DNA of 64,000 nt from an alpha proteobacterium IMCC14465 (GTDB lineage: Bacteria; Pseudomonadota; Alphaproteobacteria; RS24). Below, in pieces: positions 37,128 through 45,819 of this stretch (position 1 is the first letter of the stretch; every line of letters starts with the position of its first letter). The translations under genes were made by a program, and so were the position numbers. The notes under the pieces are model-generated. The model made no database searches, was not told where the DNA came from, and saw nothing but the letters and a program-made list of their open reading frames with translations. The stretch is from positions 372,001 to 436,000 of the forward strand of contig ALYF01000002.1 in NCBI GenBank assembly GCA_000293845.2, read 5' to 3'.

Positions 37128-37952
37128 TTAGTGGTTTTCATTATAAATTTTGGAATTATTTTCAGTAAATGAACCGAAAAATTTCCTTTCTGAACATGCT
37201 GTGTCCATTTCTGCGGCTTTTAAGGCATTTTCCAGAAAAGGAACCCAGTCAGCGCAATCCGCATCACGTATTAAGCAATCCTGTCGTAACTCTATCAAAG
37301 CATGAGGTATACCATTTTCTGTCCCATGCCGGAACAAGCAATCATTTTTCAATCTGCCCGAATAAGGCTGATTATCGCCGATTAATTTTTCACTCTTTTC
37401 AAGTGAGGTAAATAAGTGCTTTGCCAGCCTGTCGTCTTTATCCCACAACACCGCAGCAGACCAGGGCCTGTCGACTCCTTTGAAATGGGGTGTAAAGGAA
37501 TGTACTGAAAGAATAATCGGCACTTGATCGCCAAAAGATGCTTGCTCAAGTGCAGACGCAATCGCCTGATGATAAGGCATGTAAAACCTATCCACCCTCT
37601 TCTGCCATGCAGATAGATTATTATGTCGGTCAACATTCAGATTTCCCGGAATGATACTCCCGTCAGAAAGCTTCATAATAAGTGTCGGATCATCTAACCC
37701 GCGATTGGGGTCAATCAGCAATCTTGAGAACCCTCCCAAAATAGCCGGGCACGCCAAAACATCAGCCAGTTTTCGTGTGACGTCAGCAGCACCGATATCC
37801 CATGCAACATGTCGTTCCAACTCACTTTCAGACAATCCGAGCTGCGCATAATCATCCGGTATGGCGTTACTGGCATGGTCACAGATAAGCAGAAAGCGAG
37901 ACGTATTGCCCTCATTAAGAATTTCATAAGGTGATGTGTAAGGTATTGGCAT
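37128..37952 (-). CDS. N-formylglutamate amidohydrolase family protein
   Basis: 274 residues. The family hydrolyses N-formyl-glutamate or related N-acyl amino acids. Conserved segments are FLLICDHASNAIPDDYAQLG, HVAWDIGAADVTRKLADVL, GGFSRLLIDPNRGLDDPTLI and SVHSFTPHFKGVDRPWS, where the His and Glu/Asp are likely metal ligands. It starts on the stop codon of the alpha/beta hydrolase gene (TAATG), so the two are translated coupled. No histidine-degradation genes are nearby, so the physiological substrate is open. Confidence 0.9.
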   Translation of the reverse strand: MPIPYTSPYEILNEGNTSRFLLICDHASNAIPDDYAQLGLSESELERHVAWDIGAADVTRKLADVLACPAILGGFSRLLIDPNRGLDDPTLIMKLSDGSIIPGNLNVDRHNNLSAWQKRVDRFYMPYHQAIASALEQASFGDQVPIILSVHSFTPHFKGVDRPWSAAVLWDKDDRLAKHLFTSLEKSEKLIGDNQPYSGRLKNDCLFRHGTENGIPHALIELRQDCLIRDADCADWVPFLENALKAAEMDTACSERKFFGSFTENNSKIYNENH

Positions 37953-38971
37953 TATTGTCTTATTTCAGGTTTTTCGTCAAAAAATTCCATCTTACCCGGT
38001 TTCAAAGCCTCGCCTTTTGACATACGCCAAATTTTATCTGCCAAAATATTCGTCTGTGTATGATGCGGCATATGACCGACACCTTTGAACAACAGATACT
38101 CAGATTTAGGTATCTCATTATGCAAGCGTTGAGACTGATTTTTGGAAGACACAATATAATCCTGATGACCCGCAACAATCAAAAAGGGGACGTTAATATC
38201 CTCATACCCTTGAGATATTGCCCCTAAATGCCGCCGCAGATTATAGGAATAAATTGAGTTATGAATGATTGTTGATGGGCGTAAAATAATCTCTATCTGT
38301 GCACCCTCCCGGTAATCACCACGCGCAATTTCAGGTTCAAAAATAGATTTTATAGATAGCGGAATATAAAGCTGGGCTATTTTGTTCAAAAAGAAACGAG
38401 CAAAAATCTGGTTAATCACAGGCGTTTTAAGCAAAATATCGTACCACCCATACGGCCCTTCCCAAGGATAAGCGACCCCGGCAAGTGAGACAGCCCCTGA
38501 GATTTCATTCCCAAATTGCTGCGCATAAGCAATTGCAACCGAACCTCCCCAGCTGTGACCAACGATTATCGGCTTATTAAGTTTAAGTTTCTTCACCGCT
38601 TTATGAATGGCTTGCGCCTGCTTCATCGGGTCAGACATTTCGTAAGGGGTGAGCTTGTTTTCGCTCCATCCAATACCGGGGCGGTCAAAGGCATAGAGAT
38701 CAACATCAGGTGGAAAGGCTTCGAAAAAAGCCAGTTCCATATCCGCCGACGAACCGCTTGAGCCGTGTATCAAAACAATGGGCGCATTATCCTGATTGTC
38801 GGTATTTTGAGCTTTTTTACGGGTTAAATAATGAAGTTTTGCCGTTTCAACATCAACGAAATCCCCGCGCGGCGGATATTTTCGTTCAATCAGGGACACC
38901 ATAAGAAATTCATGGCTTAGGAGAACCACAATGATGAATATGAAAACTGCCAGCATGCGAAACATGACCAC
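37952..38971 (-). CDS. Alpha/beta hydrolase with N-terminal membrane anchor
   Basis: 339 residues. One N-terminal hydrophobic helix (about 5-26) anchors it in the membrane. Catalytic features: APIVLIHGSSGSS (oxyanion hole), nucleophile S140 in VGHSWGGSVAIAYA, acid in IVAGHQDYIV and base in GVGHMPHH. AFDRPGIGWS is typical of the family. Its stop overlaps the start of the N-formylglutamate amidohydrolase gene. The substrate is unknown. Confidence 0.88.
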   Translation of the reverse strand: MVMFRMLAVFIFIIVVLLSHEFLMVSLIERKYPPRGDFVDVETAKLHYLTRKKAQNTDNQDNAPIVLIHGSSGSSADMELAFFEAFPPDVDLYAFDRPGIGWSENKLTPYEMSDPMKQAQAIHKAVKKLKLNKPIIVGHSWGGSVAIAYAQQFGNEISGAVSLAGVAYPWEGPYGWYDILLKTPVINQIFARFFLNKIAQLYIPLSIKSIFEPEIARGDYREGAQIEIILRPSTIIHNSIYSYNLRRHLGAISQGYEDINVPFLIVAGHQDYIVSSKNQSQRLHNEIPKSEYLLFKGVGHMPHHTQTNILADKIWRMSKGEALKPGKMEFFDEKPEIRQ

Positions 38972-39032
38972 TATCTAAATCCAATTTTCTCTCAACACAG
39001 AAAAAAGAGAAAACGATAAATTGGAATATAGT

Positions 39033-39158
39033 TTAGCCTTGGCGTGCTTTAAAACGTTTATTAACTTTGTTGATAATAAATAAGCGGCCACGGCGGCGTA
39101 CGATTTGATTTTTCTGATGTCTATCGCGTAGAGATTTCAGAGAATTTTTGACTTTCAT
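39033..39158 (-). CDS. rpmJ: 50S ribosomal protein L36 (zinc-free, type B)
   Basis: 41 residues: [20 protein letters not shown], then [21 protein letters not shown]. It lacks the zinc-binding cysteines of the standard L36 and ends in KRFKARQG, the type B (YkgO-like) form seen throughout alphaproteobacteria. ATG at 39158, with GGAG and GGGG upstream. Confidence 0.95.
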   Translation of the reverse strand: MKVKNSLKSLRDRHQKNQIVRRRGRLFIINKVNKRFKARQG

Positions 39159-39262
39159 AGCCCCGTGCTCCAAGTCTTCAAAAAGACTTTCATTAAGTTG
39201 TAAGCGCGTTAATTATACGACAGATAGGTATCTGTCAAGACGTCAGAACCCTTTATAACCGC

Positions 39263-40522
39263 TTAAAGTACCCGCGTATCTTGCGATAAAACCCGGTTCA
39301 TATGGCGGAAACCTCGCCCACAAACCATAATAAGCATCAAAGCTGAAACGATAAGCCCTAAAATATAAGGGGCGATTGGGGCAACATAGCTATAAAGCGC
39401 CATAGCTGTTACCGGCACAAAAATAATTCCGATAGCTGCAGTTGCGCCAATAAGTCCGGCAACAGCCCCCTGCTCTTCAGGTCGAACGACAAGCGAGGCA
39501 CCCGCCGCCGTCCCAGTTCTGATGAGGCCAAAACCAAAGCCTGAAATCACCATACAGGCAACAAGCAATATTTGCGACATCGGTAACATGAACATGCAAA
39601 ATGGAATAACAAGGAGAACAGCACCAGAAATCAGCATGGCTCTCACTGACGGGTCAAGCCTTGGTATCAAAACAAGCTGACTGAACAAGGTCATAATCGC
39701 CATACCCATCATACCAATACCAACAAGGCTGGTCGTTTCCTGGGCGTTAAGATGCAGCACATCCAACACAAAGAAAGCGGAAATTTGCAGAAGAATGGCT
39801 TGAACAAAGCTGGTGCCCGCGCCGATGATCATCAGACCACCAATGCGTTTATCGTTCAATTTCAACCGCTTTTCTGGAATATTTTCAAAAACTTCAGGAC
39901 TGCGTCTCTCTGTCAAAAATATCAGGGTGGACATCAACCCTAAAAACCCAAGGAATGCGAGCAAATAGAAAGGCAAGAAAAGGTTATAAACCGCAAGGAT
40001 AGCTGCAAATCCAGGTCCCAATATCGCTCCAAATCCGAACGCCGCCCCAATAGCAGCCACACCTTTGGAGCGTTCAGACCGCGAAGTTCTATCAGCAATA
40101 TAGGCTTGTGCCGCAACCGGCGTACCAGACCCGAAAACACCATAAAGTGCACGGCTCAGCATGAGAAGAATATAAAGTAAGGCCACAGGAACCGCATTCT
40201 CAATGCCATATTGCAAGAGATAACCAAAACTTCCGGTTGAAAAAGCAAAAGCCAGCATACCAATCATGATGACCGGCTTACGCCCAACATTATCGCTTAT
40301 ACGCCCCCAGACAGGACTAAATATAGTCCAGCAAATCGCTGAAAGCGTAAACATCAGCCCGACTTCCATTTCGTTAAGACCGAGATTGCGCGCGATAGGG
40401 GGTAAAAGGGCAGAAAAAAGAGTCTGACCCATGCCAACAGCAACAATGCTGATGAACAAAATTTTAATGCCTCTGCTTTTTTCAGCATCAGAAGTCATTT
40501 GGCTTGTTTCTATCTGGTTCAT
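39263..40522 (-). CDS. MFS transporter (TetA/multidrug efflux-like)
   Basis: 419 residues from the ATG at 40522 (a TTG at 40531 is possible). About twelve membrane helices. The motif A loop between helices 2 and 3 is SPVWGRISDNVGRKPVIMIG, and GFAVGTPVAAQ-like FGSGTPVAAQAYIADRTSRS and GAAFGFGAILGPGFAAILA fit the drug:proton antiporter group (motif C). Substrate unknown. It is followed on the same strand by gmd after 29 bases upstream. Confidence 0.9.
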   Translation of the reverse strand: MNQIETSQMTSDAEKSRGIKILFISIVAVGMGQTLFSALLPPIARNLGLNEMEVGLMFTLSAICWTIFSPVWGRISDNVGRKPVIMIGMLAFAFSTGSFGYLLQYGIENAVPVALLYILLMLSRALYGVFGSGTPVAAQAYIADRTSRSERSKGVAAIGAAFGFGAILGPGFAAILAVYNLFLPFYLLAFLGFLGLMSTLIFLTERRSPEVFENIPEKRLKLNDKRIGGLMIIGAGTSFVQAILLQISAFFVLDVLHLNAQETTSLVGIGMMGMAIMTLFSQLVLIPRLDPSVRAMLISGAVLLVIPFCMFMLPMSQILLVACMVISGFGFGLIRTGTAAGASLVVRPEEQGAVAGLIGATAAIGIIFVPVTAMALYSYVAPIAPYILGLIVSALMLIMVCGRGFRHMNRVLSQDTRVL

Positions 40523-40551
40523 ACTTTTCAAGCGGGTTAGAGAAAACGCAA

Positions 40552-41577
40552 TTACCTAAGGTCTTGCACCCGTTTTAAATCAGCATCAACCATGAGCTCT
40601 ATCAATTCATCGAAGCTAACACGTGGTTCCCAGTTTAGTTTTTTTAAAGCTTTACTGAAATCACCAACCGTTTCATCGGGATCTATTGGTCTATAAAGGG
40701 AGGTATCGATATTTACAAGCAATCTCCCTGATAATTTATCGTAGCCACAAGTCTCATGAGCCTCTCCTTCCCAGATAATATCATAGCCCAGCAGAGCTGC
40801 CGCCTTGTGTGTAAATGACTTAACGGAGTTAGATTTACCGGTGGCTATAACATATTCATCCGGATTATCTTGTTGAAGCATGGCCCACATGGCCTGCACA
40901 TAATCCCCCGCATAGCCCCAATCACGCCTTGCCTCAATATTTCCCAATGAGAGAACCGCATCACTCCCACACGCAATATTGGCGAGCGTATAGGTTATTT
41001 TACGGGTTACAAATTCCAATCCTCGCATCGGACTTTCATGGTTAAACATAATGCCCGCAGAAGCATGAAGGCCATAGGTGTTACGAAAATTTCTGACACC
41101 TAAATGAGCTGTCAATTTCGAGGCAGCATAGGGGCTGATAGGCTGAAAAGGTGACTGCTCATTTTGAGGCGATGTTTTAGACGCCCCAAACATTTCCGAA
41201 GATGACGCCTGATAAAAACGTATCGACCGTTCTGTATCTTTCAAGGCCTCAAGCAAAAGTAAGGCATTAAGGCCGGAATATTTAGCCGCATCCGCCGGAG
41301 AATAAAAACTCGTTTGTACCGATGTTTGACCGCCGAGATTATAAATTTCATCAGGCTTAATTTTTCTCAAAGCTGCAATAATGTCATCCTTATCCTGTAA
41401 ATTTAAATCTAGCATTTCGACATCTTGGTTCAAACCAAGCTCTGAAAACCGCCATAAATCACTAGACGCATTGGGGCGGCGAACACCGATAACGCGGTAA
41501 TTTTTACTCAGCAAAAATTTCGCGAGATAAGATCCGTCCTGTCCGGATATGCCTGTAATGATTGCTATTTTTTGCAT
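40552..41577 (-). CDS. gmd: GDP-mannose 4,6-dehydratase
   Basis: 341 residues from the ATG at 41577 (no clear Shine-Dalgarno). It turns GDP-mannose into GDP-4-keto-6-deoxymannose, the first step to GDP-L-fucose. The NAD(P) site is IAIITGISGQDGSYLAKFLL. The catalytic residues are in FYQASSSEMFGAS (Thr replaced by Ser in the loop) and SPYAASKLTAHL (Tyr and Lys). MFNHESPMRGLEFVTRKI and RRDWGYAGDYVQAMW are GMD hallmarks. The partner enzyme is at 43181. Confidence 0.94.
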   Translation of the reverse strand: MQKIAIITGISGQDGSYLAKFLLSKNYRVIGVRRPNASSDLWRFSELGLNQDVEMLDLNLQDKDDIIAALRKIKPDEIYNLGGQTSVQTSFYSPADAAKYSGLNALLLLEALKDTERSIRFYQASSSEMFGASKTSPQNEQSPFQPISPYAASKLTAHLGVRNFRNTYGLHASAGIMFNHESPMRGLEFVTRKITYTLANIACGSDAVLSLGNIEARRDWGYAGDYVQAMWAMLQQDNPDEYVIATGKSNSVKSFTHKAAALLGYDIIWEGEAHETCGYDKLSGRLLVNIDTSLYRPIDPDETVGDFSKALKKLNWEPRVSFDELIELMVDADLKRVQDLR

Positions 41578-41666
41578 GAGGATAATTCTTTTACCGCGTG
41601 AATTGATTATCACAATAATATAACCTATTAGTTCTCCAAGATTTATTTTCTCCACTGCAGGGTATA

Positions 41667-42728
41667 ATGAGTAATCTTAATCTTTTAATGCTGTTAGTTT
41701 GCCTTGCAGGCGTAATGACGCTCACCACCATCTTTTGCCTTACCCCTCTGGCCAAAAGAATTGGCCTAGTAGATAAACCCGGTGGCCGTAAGAAACATCT
41801 TGGCAACATTCCATTGACTGGTGGCATCAGCATTTTTACTGTCTTGAGTGCATTTGCTGTTTTCACTGGTTATTTTAATAATGATTGGAAGTGGGTGCTA
41901 GGGGTTGCATCAATTCTGATCATAATAGGATTAATTGATGACTTATGGGATATAAGACCCCTTTATAAGCTCGGCGCCCAAATTTTAGCAACCATATTGT
42001 TGATGCTAAGCACAGGGGATTACATCCAAACAATTGCTTATCTCCCCGGCGGCACCCCGGCTAATGTTGCCGAGCTTGGCTATTTGCTAACACTGTTGGC
42101 TGTTGTCGGCCTGATTAATGCTTTTAATATGATGGACGGTATAGACGGGCTTGCGGCGATGCAGGCCATCCTATCCATCATATTAACCTTTATCTCGCTT
42201 TATATTTTTGGTGGTAATTATGCCGGTGATATTTTTGTTATTTTACTTTTAGGCGCGCTCATTGGCTTCCTTGTCGCAAATCTGAGCATATTGCCCAAAA
42301 CAAAAGTATTTCTTGGGGATGCGGGCAGCATGTTGCTTGGATTTTGCGTTGCCTGGATACTTATTTCGAATACTCAAAATCACGGTGGGGAGGGATTGCC
42401 GCCATCTATGGCACTCTGGATAGTGGCTGTTCCTGTTACAGATACGCTCGCGCTCTCCGTGAGACGGATGTTATTGAGGCGTTCACCATTTAGTCCGGAC
42501 AGAAAACACCTCCATCATATCTGCCTGCGATTGGGATTATCGCCTCAGCAATCTCTGATTATGATTTGTACATTTTCACTCATTATTTATTTGATTGGCA
42601 TCTCGGCCTATCTGCTATTCGGTGAGATTGTGTCCATTGTCTTATTTTTTGTGATGATTGGTTTGTATTTTATAATGATTAAAAAAATATGGCGGATTTC
42701 CTCATTATTTAGGCGATTGATTTATTAA
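41667..42728 (+). CDS. WecA/MraY-type undecaprenyl-phosphate sugar-1-phosphate transferase
   Basis: 353 residues, about eleven membrane helices. It moves a sugar-1-phosphate from a UDP-sugar to undecaprenyl phosphate, starting glycan synthesis. The catalytic loops are visible: LIDDLWDIRPLYKLGAQ (DDxxD-like), NAFNMMDGIDGLAAMQ, KTKVFLGDAGSMLLGF and the DRKHLHHICLRLGL loop. The HxHH-type motif at the end suggests the WecA branch. It is a second initiating enzyme besides the PglC-like protein at 50385. Divergent from gmd. Confidence 0.88.
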   Translation: MSNLNLLMLLVCLAGVMTLTTIFCLTPLAKRIGLVDKPGGRKKHLGNIPLTGGISIFTVLSAFAVFTGYFNNDWKWVLGVASILIIIGLIDDLWDIRPLYKLGAQILATILLMLSTGDYIQTIAYLPGGTPANVAELGYLLTLLAVVGLINAFNMMDGIDGLAAMQAILSIILTFISLYIFGGNYAGDIFVILLLGALIGFLVANLSILPKTKVFLGDAGSMLLGFCVAWILISNTQNHGGEGLPPSMALWIVAVPVTDTLALSVRRMLLRRSPFSPDRKHLHHICLRLGLSPQQSLIMICTFSLIIYLIGISAYLLFGEIVSIVLFFVMIGLYFIMIKKIWRISSLFRRLIY

Positions 42729-42732
42729 ACCG

Positions 42733-43095
42733 TCAGCGAATATTTGACGCTTGAGTATTAAATATAAAGACAATGCCTCGGGCAATTAAAATTCCAAAAA
42801 TGATGCCGGCGATATTTGCCCATAAATCCATTATATCTGCCTCACGCCCCCAAAATGGCTGAATGAGCTCGATAAAACCTCCATAGGCCAGAGCAATTAG
42901 AAAAACCAAGAACTGAGGATAAACTCTTTCAAGTGAAACAGGTAAAACCATTACACCATACGCAATAAAATGCAGAAGCTTTTCGGACACCAAAAGTTTT
43001 GGACCTCCCTCTCCCGGTGGCTGGAGCGATAAAAATAAAATAAGGAAGACAATCGCAAGCGTTAGATAAAGGCCTTTAAATTTTAAAAAAGTCAT
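42733..43095 (-). CDS. VanZ-like membrane protein
   Basis: 120 residues with four hydrophobic segments. SEKLLHFIAYGVMVLPVSLE and GGFIELIQPFWGREADIMDL (the E...Q...R...D pattern) are typical of VanZ-like proteins, whose role outside glycopeptide resistance is not established. It lies between two polysaccharide genes on the opposite strand and may be linked to the envelope. Confidence 0.78.
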   Translation of the reverse strand: MTFLKFKGLYLTLAIVFLILFLSLQPPGEGGPKLLVSEKLLHFIAYGVMVLPVSLERVYPQFLVFLIALAYGGFIELIQPFWGREADIMDLWANIAGIIFGILIARGIVFIFNTQASNIR

Positions 43096-43180
43096 TTATG
43101 TTCCTTGGAGTTGAGTTTGAATAATAATTTAAGACTTAAATCTGGAATTGCCGTCAAGATAGTCAGAAATAGAGACGATT

Positions 43181-44119
43181 ATGTCGATTTTTACACTTCA
43201 TGGAAAAAAAATCTGGGTGGCCGGTCACAACGGCATGGTCGGTAAGGCAGTTATGCGTCTTCTTGAAAAAAAAAACTGTGAGATTTTAACGAGTGATCGG
43301 CATTCTCTCGACTTAACAATTCAAAAAGATGTCAATCACTGGGTCGCCTACAATAAACCTGACGTCGTCATCATATGTGCAGCCAAAGTTGGCGGTATTT
43401 TAGCGAATAACAGCTACCCGGCAGAATTCCTCTATCAAAACCTGATGATTGAGGCCAACATTATCCATGCTGCGTATGAGAATGGCGTAGATAAATTACT
43501 TTTTCTTGGCTCCTCATGTATTTATCCAAAACATGCTGAACAGCCAATGAAAGAAACCGCCCTGCTTTCCGGACCACTTGAAGAAACAAATGAATGGTAT
43601 GCATTGGCTAAAATTGCGGGAATTAAATTGTGTCAAGCTTACAGAACACAATATGGCGCAGACTTTATATCAGCCATGCCGACCAATCTATATGGTCCTC
43701 ATGATAATTTCGATTTGCAAAGCAGCCATGTTTTACCCGCCTTGCTCCGCAAAACTCATGAAGCCAAGCTAAACAATCAAAATGAGATTAAAGTTTGGGG
43801 GACGGGTGAGCCCTTAAGAGAGTTTATGCATGTCGATGACTGCGCCGAGGGCATTGTTTTTCTTCTTGAAAATTACTCTGATTTGTCTCACGTCAATATT
43901 GGAACGGGAGAGGAAATTTCAATTAGAGAATTAACTGAAATTATTAAATCCGCTGTTGGTTTTAACGGAAGCACAGAATTTGACACATCCAAACCTAACG
44001 GCACCCCTAGGAAACTTCTTGATACTTCTAAAATTAATAATTTAGGTTGGTATCCAAAAATCAATATGGACAGTGGGTTAGCAGATACTTATGAATGGTT
44101 TTTGGAAAACTACCAATAA
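43181..44119 (+). CDS. fcl: GDP-L-fucose synthase
   Basis: 312 residues. It epimerises and reduces the product of Gmd to GDP-L-fucose. HGKKIWVAGHNGMVGKAVMR is the NADP site, FLGSSCIYPKHAEQPMKETA holds the conserved Ser-Ser-Cys, and EWYALAKIAGIKLCQAYR has the Tyr-Lys pair. PTNLYGPHDNFDLQSSHVLP and REFMHVDDCAEG are family segments. Together with gmd (40552) and manC (62360) the window encodes the route from mannose-1-phosphate to GDP-L-fucose. Confidence 0.94.
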   Translation: MSIFTLHGKKIWVAGHNGMVGKAVMRLLEKKNCEILTSDRHSLDLTIQKDVNHWVAYNKPDVVIICAAKVGGILANNSYPAEFLYQNLMIEANIIHAAYENGVDKLLFLGSSCIYPKHAEQPMKETALLSGPLEETNEWYALAKIAGIKLCQAYRTQYGADFISAMPTNLYGPHDNFDLQSSHVLPALLRKTHEAKLNNQNEIKVWGTGEPLREFMHVDDCAEGIVFLLENYSDLSHVNIGTGEEISIRELTEIIKSAVGFNGSTEFDTSKPNGTPRKLLDTSKINNLGWYPKINMDSGLADTYEWFLENYQ

Positions 44120-44288
44120 GTTAAATTATCAGAGGTGAGATAAGGGGTGAGATAGCCGATATTGCGGGCCCAATATGTGTCGTTTATCACATTTTATGTG
44201 GCGGTCATGGGGTGTTTTTTAAACTTCGACATTGCTTAAGCCAAACGTCCAATCATCAATTTGGCTTCGTTTTGTAAAATACACGTCC
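44120..44288. other. Left margin of the accessory island
   Basis: 169 bases between the GDP-fucose synthase gene and the GC-rich gene pair. It includes two direct copies of GGTGAGATA at 44134-44142 and 44146-44154. No gene or clear terminator is seen. The base composition changes sharply at its right end (about 44285), which marks a probable island edge. Confidence 0.4.
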
Positions 44289-44846
44289 TTACACCTTGTA
44301 GTCATCATTCTGCGCCTTCAGCGCCTTCAGCAGCTGGTTGAGGCTGCGTTTGCGGTAGCGATCAAAGTGCTTGCCGCTAACGATTTTCCGCCAAAATGCG
44401 TCGCCCCTGAGGCCGCCGGGCGGGATCTTGCCGATATGCTGCCCGCCGCCGGTCTTGTAGCTAATATAGTGGTGTGCGCCTAGTTCGATGTCGCGCTGAT
44501 TGTCAAGCGGCAGCGGCGCCAGCGAATTGGGTATGCGCGGGTCCATCAGTGCGTAGGCGGACGCCATGCACATCATGCGGTGGTGCAGCTCATCCTCCGC
44601 CCTGTCGACGCGATCATAGTCCAGGAGGCACAGGGCAACGCGGAAGGCGTGCGTAGGCTGGTATCCGGCTCTTATGAGAACATTCTGGAGGCGGTCGAGG
44701 GCGTCGCCGACCTGTTTCACGTCAATGGGCTGGCTGACGCCGTGGCTCAGGGCGTTTTTACTCGCGCGGCGCTTGCCGGCGCCAGTCCTGGGCCCGGTCG
44801 ACTTCAGCGCGTTTTGCCTATTGGCCTGCCGGCGCGCGCGGCTCAT
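44289..44846 (-). CDS. Unknown protein with STGPRT N-terminal motif, accessory island
   Basis: 185 residues from the ATG at 44846, which has GGAGGAG 7 bases upstream inside the preceding gene (about 29-base overlap, so translation is coupled). The N-terminus is basic and holds NALKSTGPRTGAGKRRASKN followed by ALSHGV. This motif occurs in many uncharacterised bacterial proteins of accessory regions. The rest (LDRLQNVLIRAGYQPTHAFR, MDPRIPNSLAPLPLDNQRDI) is unknown to me; its basic C-terminus (WRKIVSGKHFDRYRKRSLNQ) could bind nucleic acid. GC content is clearly higher than in flanking genes, a sign of transfer. Confidence 0.7.
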   Translation of the reverse strand: MSRARRQANRQNALKSTGPRTGAGKRRASKNALSHGVSQPIDVKQVGDALDRLQNVLIRAGYQPTHAFRVALCLLDYDRVDRAEDELHHRMMCMASAYALMDPRIPNSLAPLPLDNQRDIELGAHHYISYKTGGGQHIGKIPPGGLRGDAFWRKIVSGKHFDRYRKRSLNQLLKALKAQNDDYKV

Positions 44847-45444
44847 CCGGCATCTCCTCCTGGATTTGGGGCGCCTGGTCAATCGTCAGACGCTCATCAG
44901 CGAGCTCTCGCTCGAGGAGCCGTGTCTGCGCCTCAAGGCGGCGGCGCATGGCCGGCGTCAGGCTGGCCGCGGCGTGCATCTTCTGCAATTTGCCGATGCG
45001 CTCGTGGCAGGTGTCGATGTCGCGCACATAGTCGGGGATGCCATACCCAGCAGACTTGAAGACGTCCTGCTGGAGTTCGAACCAGTCGCACTCCTCTTCG
45101 GCGCAAAACTTCGAAATTGCGGTGCTCTCGTCGGGCGATTTGCAGGCCTTCATGTCGAGAAGCGCAGGGCCGAGCGTTTTAGGCTTTATTTTTTCTTCCT
45201 CATAGCACTCGGCGACATAGTCGTGCATATGGTCGTAGAAGGCGCGCCGACGTTTGATTTGGAAATATTCGATGAGCTTGAATTGACGGAAAATCTCGTT
45301 TGAAAAAAAGACTTCCACGGGGCTCAAATTGCTGGCATCGCCAATAAAGGCAGCGAGCGCCTTTTCGTATTGGGTCTGGGATAGGTGCGGCGGCGGGGCG
45401 ATTTTGCCCAGAATGTCGCGAATGGGGTTTGGGAGGGTTGTCAT
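44818..45444 (-). CDS. Unknown accessory-island protein
   Basis: 208 residues. No recognised domain. It is acidic to neutral and helical, with YQLKRRRAFYDHMH-like KRRRAFYDHMHDYVAECYEE and a Cys-bearing FCAEEECDWFELQQDVFKSA, then a long charged helix (LTPAMRRRLEAQTRLLEREL). The start ATG at 45444 lies downstream of a predicted promoter with a palindrome over its -10 box. It is the first gene of a two-gene, GC-rich operon and is coupled to the STGPRT gene. Function not assigned. Confidence 0.7.
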   Translation of the reverse strand: MTTLPNPIRDILGKIAPPPHLSQTQYEKALAAFIGDASNLSPVEVFFSNEIFRQFKLIEYFQIKRRRAFYDHMHDYVAECYEEEKIKPKTLGPALLDMKACKSPDESTAISKFCAEEECDWFELQQDVFKSAGYGIPDYVRDIDTCHERIGKLQKMHAAASLTPAMRRRLEAQTRLLERELADERLTIDQAPQIQEEMPDEPRAPAGQ

Positions 45445-45468
45445 GTCGGGGTCCTTTGCTGCTTGACA

Positions 45469-45510
45469 TACTACATATAGTATCAGAAACCCCTAAATTA
45501 CAATATGTAG
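45469..45510 (-). promoter_or_regulatory. Promoter with operator-like palindromes for the GC-rich gene pair
   Basis: On the minus strand TTGTAA (45503-45498) and TACTAT (45482-45477) are spaced 15 bases, a plausible -35/-10 pair for the gene starting at 45444. The imperfect palindrome TACTACATATAGTA (45469-45482) covers the -10 box. A related inverted copy (ATTACAATATGTAG, 45497-45510) covers the -35. A repressor bound here would block transcription. The XRE protein encoded next door is the natural candidate. Confidence 0.5.
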
Positions 45511-45518
45511 AATTGGAT

Positions 45519-45758
45519 TTATCCCCGTAAATTGAGCGTGACCCCAGGGTTTCTGAGCGGGTCACCGGTGAATTCGATGCCGGCGGCTTCTAAAGTTGTC
45601 TTCAATACAAGAAGGCTTTGAACATTCCCATTTGGAATACCGCTGCCCATCTCATAGCGGCGAATAGTTGTCGCCCCAACGCCAGAATTCTTCGCAAGGA
45701 TGGCTGCACTCCACCCTAAAAGTGCTCTTGCCCCCTTGATTTGCTCAGACGATATCAC
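45519..45758 (-). CDS. XRE-family helix-turn-helix regulator
   Basis: 79 residues, essentially one DNA-binding domain. SSEQIKGARALLGWSAAILA, then KNSGVGATTIRRYEMGSGIP is the Cro/C1-type helix-turn-helix, and EAAGIEFTGD is the usual last segment of this short subgroup. It is divergent from the integrase gene and upstream of the GC-rich pair. Such small XRE proteins commonly repress their own element's genes. Two palindromes that share an AGTAT/ATACT core lie in the two flanking control regions. Confidence 0.88.
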   Translation of the reverse strand: MISSEQIKGARALLGWSAAILAKNSGVGATTIRRYEMGSGIPNGNVQSLLVLKTTLEAAGIEFTGDPLRNPGVTLNLRG

Positions 45759-45762
45759 TATT

Positions 45763-45801
45763 ATTCCTTTATTGGAATATATTTATCCATTTAGTATACT
45801 A
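45763..45801 (+). promoter_or_regulatory. Integrase promoter with palindromic operator
   Basis: TTGGAA (45772-45777) and TATACT (45795-45800) are separated by exactly 17 bases, a good sigma-70 promoter for the integrase gene starting at 45820. The perfect 10-bp palindrome TAGTATACTA (45792-45801) sits on the -10 box, and ATTCC...GGAAT (45763-45778) forms another inverted repeat around the -35. Since the XRE gene starts at 45758 on the other strand, one regulator could control both directions. Confidence 0.6.
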
Positions 45802-45819
45802 TAGTGACTGGAGAATATC

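Noticed and set aside
42733-43095. Glycopeptide-resistance vanZ
   Set aside because: Only the broad VanZ-like fold is visible, with no vanA/H/X genes. Such proteins are common and unrelated to resistance in most bacteria.
44134-44154. Tandem GGTGAGATA repeat as a possible att site
   Set aside because: It resembles the recombinase-tail repeat GGGTTGAGATATG only in part (shared GAGATA), and nothing matching flanks the other end. Too short to claim.
44580-45303. Long plus-strand open frames over the GC-rich gene pair
   Set aside because: They mirror the minus-strand genes, whose starts have good ribosome sites and whose frames overlap in the normal coupled way. The plus frames have cysteine/arginine-rich, low-quality sequence typical of antisense reading in GC-rich DNA.
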